In this document: positions 60,580 to 64,000 of the stretch, in pieces
Numbering within the stretch: position 1 is the first letter of the stretch
Layout: every line of letters begins with the position of its first letter
DNA from: JAQUCI01 sp034932685
GTDB taxonomy: Bacteria > Bacillota_I > Bacilli_A > Erysipelotrichales > Erysipelotrichaceae
NCBI GenBank assembly: GCA_034932685.1
Contig: JAYFOM010000018.1
Location: 1-64,000 of the forward strand
DNA length: 64,000 nucleotides
Reading direction: 5' to 3'
Translations under genes and position numbers: made by a program
Notes under the pieces: generated by a model
The model's database searches: none
Seen by the model: the letters and a program-made list of their open reading frames with translations, nothing else
What the model was told of the DNA's origin: nothing

Positions 60580-62190
60580 TTATAACCCCTTTCTATATAC
60601 TATATTACCATCAACCATCGTTAATAATGGTTTTATGTCTTTTATATTTTTAGCTTCAATTGTAAATATGTCTTGATCAACAACAACAAGATCAGCTAAA
60701 TAACCTACTGATAAGCGTCCCTTAGTTTTCTCCGCAAACTCTACATAAGCACTGCCAAGTGTGTAAGCATCAATCGCTTTTGTCACATCAACACGCTCTA
60801 AAGGATAAAAACCAACCTCCGGATAACCATTATAATCTTGTCTTAATACTGCACAATAAATATTATAGAAAGGATTACAATCTTCAACAGGACTATCGGT
60901 GCTATAAGCAATTTTACCATTTAGTTTCGCTAAGGTATTAAAGGCATAAGAAGTTGATGCTAGTTTTTCATCAATCCTTTTATTGACAATATGAAGGTCA
61001 TATTGCAAAAAGATTGGTTGATAATACACCCCTATTTGCATATCGGCGATCGTTTCTAATTGTGCGCGATCAGTTACTTGCAAGTGAATTAAACTATGAC
61101 GATTACGATTTGATTTAGTTATGACTTGCTTATAGATATCGATTAGCGAAGCAGTTGCTTTATCACCAATTACATGTGTAACAACTTGAATACGATTAGC
61201 CTCAGCTAGTTTACAATAGGCTAAGACTTCTTGACCACTCAATACCTCGATCCCATAATTTTTTGGATCATCTTTATAAGGACTACGCATTAGAGCTGTT
61301 CTTGCCCCCAAACTACCATCTTTATATAGCTTTAATGGTCCAAGTTTTAACCATGGATGATCAATGTTTAAATGATACGCTTTAGCTTTTATCGTATCTT
61401 CAAAAGAATTAAGATCATTAAAACATACCTGAAAACGATAACGTAGTGGCGCTTCTTCACACCGATAAATATCTTCAATTAATCGTATCAATGTAGCATC
61501 TTCACTGAAATCACTAATGTCATTAGACTGTACACTTGTGATGCCAAGGGCAACTGCTTGTTCCATCGTATTTATCAGTAGTTTTCTTACCGTCTTTAGA
61601 TCAAGAGTTGGTAATAAGGCAAGTGGCTTTTCACAAGCTTTTTCGGTAAAGATACCTGTTGGATAACCATATTCATCAACTTCAAAAGTACCACCTTCAT
61701 ATTGTTCACTACTATGATCTAAACCAAGCATGGTTATCGCTTTGGTGTTAGTTACTAAAGAATGACCACAAACGCGACGCAGTACAATTGGAATCGTTGT
61801 TGATATCTTATCAAGATCATGACGATCAGGCATTCTTTGATCATTGAAATAATCTTGATTCCATCCTCTTCCCCCTAATCCGTCTTTTGTAAGTTCAGGG
61901 TTTTCTTTAATAAAAAGACGACAGCTATCAATTAGATCATTTATGGAACGGCAGTGATTAAGTTGTACTTGTGCTGCGCCTAAAGCCATATTTAAAAGAT
62001 GTATATGAGCATCATTTAAGCCAGGTATTACCGTTTTACCCTCACAATCAATCAAGATGGCATTTTCAGCACTCATTAATACATCTTCATTACTACCAAT
62101 CATTGTTATCATATTGTCATCTATTAATATAGCTTCTTCAAAATGATCATTTTCGATATAAATCTTGCCATTATAAACTACTTTTTGCAT
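60580..62190 (-). CDS. Amidohydrolase of the YtcJ group
   Basis: The 536-residue enzyme has a metal-dependent TIM barrel. IPGLNDAHIHLLNMALG contains the HxH metal motif, FNDLNSFEDT the middle, LYKDGSLGARTALM the carboxylated-Lys region, VVTHVIGDKAT a His, and AYSTDSPVEDCNPF the final Asp. The domains at both ends form the composite barrel typical of YtcJ-like amidases. Substrate unknown. The start at 62190 follows GGGAGT; the longer frame to 62244 adds an unrelated hydrophobic stretch. Confidence 0.9.
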   Translation of the reverse strand: MQKVVYNGKIYIENDHFEEAILIDDNMITMIGSNEDVLMSAENAILIDCEGKTVIPGLNDAHIHLLNMALGAAQVQLNHCRSINDLIDSCRLFIKENPELTKDGLGGRGWNQDYFNDQRMPDRHDLDKISTTIPIVLRRVCGHSLVTNTKAITMLGLDHSSEQYEGGTFEVDEYGYPTGIFTEKACEKPLALLPTLDLKTVRKLLINTMEQAVALGITSVQSNDISDFSEDATLIRLIEDIYRCEEAPLRYRFQVCFNDLNSFEDTIKAKAYHLNIDHPWLKLGPLKLYKDGSLGARTALMRSPYKDDPKNYGIEVLSGQEVLAYCKLAEANRIQVVTHVIGDKATASLIDIYKQVITKSNRNRHSLIHLQVTDRAQLETIADMQIGVYYQPIFLQYDLHIVNKRIDEKLASTSYAFNTLAKLNGKIAYSTDSPVEDCNPFYNIYCAVLRQDYNGYPEVGFYPLERVDVTKAIDAYTLGSAYVEFAEKTKGRLSVGYLADLVVVDQDIFTIEAKNIKDIKPLLTMVDGNIVYRKGL

Positions 62191-62215
62191 GCTTGTGACT
62201 CCCATCTCTATTTTA

Positions 62216-62244
62216 ATTATACAAAACGATAGCGAGGCAAACAA
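62216..62244 (-). promoter_or_regulatory. Promoter of the amidohydrolase operon
   Basis: On the minus strand TTGTTT (62239-62244), 17-base spacer, TATAAT (62216-62221). Confidence 0.55.
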
Positions 62245-62257
62245 GCAAATAACTAGG

Positions 62258-62518
62258 TCATCGTGATAGTTTATCGATAATCGTCATGATCTCATTTAAC
62301 TTTTCATTTTGGTCATCATCAAGTGTTTCTTTAACACAGTGTTGTAAATGAGCGTGTAGTACCTCTTGATTGACTTTTCGTAAAATCGCCTCACAGGCCA
62401 TTAATTGATTAGATATATCAACACAATATGCATTATCATCAACTAATTTTATTATGCCATCTACTTGACCTTTGGCGATATTTAAAAGACGTTTAACTTT
62501 CTTATGTTCGGCTTGCAT
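62258..62518 (-). CDS. csoR: CsoR-type copper-sensing repressor
   Basis: The 86-residue four-helix repressor is of the CsoR/DUF156 family. The copper ligands Cys-His-Cys are visible: Cys32 in DNAYCVDIS, His and Cys in HLQHCVKE. Loss of DNA binding on Cu(I) binding derepresses copA. It overlaps the copZ stop by one base. Its operator should lie upstream of copA, outside the window. Confidence 0.92.
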   Translation of the reverse strand: MQAEHKKVKRLLNIAKGQVDGIIKLVDDNAYCVDISNQLMACEAILRKVNQEVLHAHLQHCVKETLDDDQNEKLNEIMTIIDKLSR

Positions 62519-62724
62519 TAGCTAATCTTAACCACATCGTAGCCTGCTTCATCAACCACTTTGATCAGTGTTTCATCACTAATTTCAGATGAACTGGTAA
62601 CGACCGCTTTTTTCTCACTCAAGATAACTTCTGCTTTCACCCCAGCAATAGCTTCTAAAGCCTTAACAACCCGATTAACACAATGATTACATGACATACC
62701 TTCAATTAATAATTCTTTTTTCAT
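62518..62724 (-). CDS. copZ: Copper chaperone CopZ
   Basis: The 68-residue HMA-domain protein has the Cu(I) site GMSCNHCVNRVV at residues 9-20 and a ferredoxin-like fold ending in VVDEAGYDVVKI. It hands Cu(I) to CopA. It lies between copA (ten bases away) and csoR. Confidence 0.94.
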   Translation of the reverse strand: MKKELLIEGMSCNHCVNRVVKALEAIAGVKAEVILSEKKAVVTSSSEISDETLIKVVDEAGYDVVKIS

Positions 62725-62733
62725 TTGTTTTCC

Positions 62734-64000
62734 TCATTTCTTATATGTATAACGCAAACGTAATGCGTTAGTAACAACACTTACTGAACTAAAACTCATT
62801 GCAAAAGCCGCGAACATGGGGCTTAAGCTAATCTCAAAAAATGGATACAACAACCCAGCTGCGATCGGAATACCAATAACATTGTAGATAAACGCCCAAA
62901 AAAGATTTTGTTTGATATTAGTTATAGTCTTATCACTAATTCTTATTACATCAGCGACGTTATTTAGATCGTTTTTCATTAAGATAATATCGGCTGACTC
63001 AATCGCTATATCACTACCAGCACCAATGGCAATACCAATATCAGCTCTTGTTAAGGCTATTGCATCATTAATGCCATCGCCAACCATCGCTACTTTCTTA
63101 CCTATTGCTTGTAAATCGATAATGACTTGTTGTTTTTGATCAGGTAGCACTTCAGCAATGATACTTTTAACAGCTAATTGCTTACCAATCGCTTCAGCTG
63201 TTCGCTTATTATCTCCTGTTAACATGATCACTTCATGTTTTTGCGCTAAACGTTTGATTGCTTCAATGCTTGATAACTTAATTTGATCAGCAACACCAAT
63301 AACCCCAATCAGCGTTTCATTAACCCCAACATAAAGAGGAGTATTAGCTTGATCTTCAAGCAATGCTACATCAGCAAGACTTGCGTCAACATTGATCTTG
63401 GCTTCATTAAACAACGCAATATTACCAATACTTATCACTTGATCATCAATCTTTGCTTTAATACCCATACCAACAATTACTTCAATATCACTGGTATCAC
63501 TTAAGACAAGCTTATGCTTATTAGCTTTTTCAACTATCGCTGTCGCTAATGGATGTTCGGATTTTAGTTCAACTGATGCCGCTAAGCGTATAATCTCGTC
63601 ATGATCATAATTGTTATAAGCAAATACAGTCGTTACTTCTGGCTTACCATGAGTTATCGTACCCGTTTTATCCAATACAATCGTATCTACTTCGTGAGCT
63701 TTTTCTAATGCTTCACTTGATTTGATCAAAATGCCTTCTTTCGCTGCTAAACCGGTTGCGACCATGATCGCAACGGGGGTAGCCAAACCCAAAGCACAAG
63801 GACAAGATATTATTAGTACACTAATTCCCATCGATAACACAAAAGCAGCATCATAACCTAACAAAGTCCAAACAATGACACTGATCAATGCGATCAACAT
63901 GACAATTGGTACAAATACCCCCGATATTTTATCAACCATCTTAGCAATCGGAGCTTTAGATGAAGCCGCTTGTTCAACTAACTGAATGATCTGTGATAGT
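62734..64000 (-). CDS. copA: Copper-exporting P-type ATPase CopA (5' end outside window)
   Basis: The frame is open to the last base of the window, so only the C-terminal 421 residues or so are seen. Visible motifs are VEQAASSKAPIAK, ISCPCALGLATP with the transmembrane CPC copper site, DKTGTITHGKPEV with the phosphorylated Asp, SEHPLATAI (HP motif), MLTGDNKRTAEA and MVGDGINDAIAL. It ends with the helix pair AFAMSFSSVSVVTNALRLR. It exports Cu(I). A Met at position 63939 is internal, not the start. Leads a copA-copZ-csoR operon. Confidence 0.95.
   Translation of the reverse strand, partial: LSQIIQLVEQAASSKAPIAKMVDKISGVFVPIVMLIALISVIVWTLLGYDAAFVLSMGISVLIISCPCALGLATPVAIMVATGLAAKEGILIKSSEALEKAHEVDTIVLDKTGTITHGKPEVTTVFAYNNYDHDEIIRLAASVELKSEHPLATAIVEKANKHKLVLSDTSDIEVIVGMGIKAKIDDQVISIGNIALFNEAKINVDASLADVALLEDQANTPLYVGVNETLIGVIGVADQIKLSSIEAIKRLAQKHEVIMLTGDNKRTAEAIGKQLAVKSIIAEVLPDQKQQVIIDLQAIGKKVAMVGDGINDAIALTRADIGIAIGAGSDIAIESADIILMKNDLNNVADVIRISDKTITNIKQNLFWAFIYNVIGIPIAAGLLYPFFEISLSPMFAAFAMSFSSVSVVTNALRLRYTYKK

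Noticed and set aside
1..64000. Mycoplasma-type code with TGA as Trp
   Set aside because: Several well-recognised genes (rnfA, the S1-domain gene, HAD, pepT) end with TGA at the expected length, and Trp in conserved motifs is TGG.
1..64000. CRISPR arrays, insertion sequences, phage or integrative element ends
   Set aside because: No regularly spaced repeats, transposase, integrase or direct-repeat attachment site next to a tRNA was seen. The three tRNA genes are flanked by ordinary genes.

Overview
The window is a gene-dense stretch of a low-GC Bacillota chromosome. TGA is used as an ordinary stop (rnfA, the S1-domain gene, the HAD phosphatase gene, pepT) and Trp is TGG, so it is not a UGA-recoding mollicute. 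The LTA-synthase-like enzyme, mannose-family PTS, type III pantothenate kinase, CarD-like regulator, Rnf complex and very short intergenic gaps suggest Erysipelotrichia or a neighbouring walled or acholeplasma-like lineage; this placement is an inference. Many promoters are of the extended -10 form (TGnTATAAT), often with the TRTG motif. I see no phage, insertion sequence, transposase or CRISPR array.

Layout. 0-6 kb: tRNA-His, two MATE exporters, a CarD-like regulator, tRNA-Glu and tRNA-Asn, an MFS carrier and coaX. 6-13 kb: an Rnf electron-transport operon (rnfC-D-G-E-A, a 53-residue Cys/His membrane protein, then a short rnfB ending in a terminator), with the flavin transferase gene apbE divergent from it. 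13-17 kb: an LTA-synthase-like enzyme, glucose-6-phosphate isomerase, an S1-domain protein and a NifU-like scaffold. 17-32 kb: a sugar-catabolism island with genes almost all on the minus strand: complete mannose-family PTS (IIA, IIB, IIC, IID), a PfkB-type sugar-phosphate kinase, a class II aldolase, an aldo/keto reductase, four intact esterases, one esterase pseudogene, one intact and one broken MFS carrier, and a divergent DeoR regulator. 32-47 kb: AI-2E-type permease, a third MATE, an operon of two U32 proteins, a SpoU methyltransferase, a PEPCK-like P-loop protein and a polysaccharide deacetylase, then MazG, a split chromate transporter, a SIS protein, threonine aldolase, a HAD phosphatase, YggS and two small membrane proteins. 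47-57 kb: typA-tgt-queA-queH, a PAP2-fold protein, tldD/tldE and rubrerythrin. 57-64 kb: pepT-mntP-sir2-ECF S component, an amidohydrolase-nitroreductase-exonuclease III operon, and copA-copZ-csoR, with copA running off the window end.

How they work together. The Rnf region is the most unusual part. RnfD carries a second, C-terminal FMN-binding domain; RnfB consists only of its membrane anchor and one Fe-S domain, without ferredoxin domains; and an unlisted NqrM-like small Cys protein is translationally coupled to rnfA. ApbE next door can flavinylate the subunits. The 17-32 kb island reads as uptake and breakdown of an acylated (ester-bearing) sugar: PTS import with phosphorylation, ester removal by several esterases, a second phosphorylation by the PfkB enzyme and aldol cleavage. 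Its two MFS/esterase remnants are complementary, as if a duplicated module had decayed in opposite halves.
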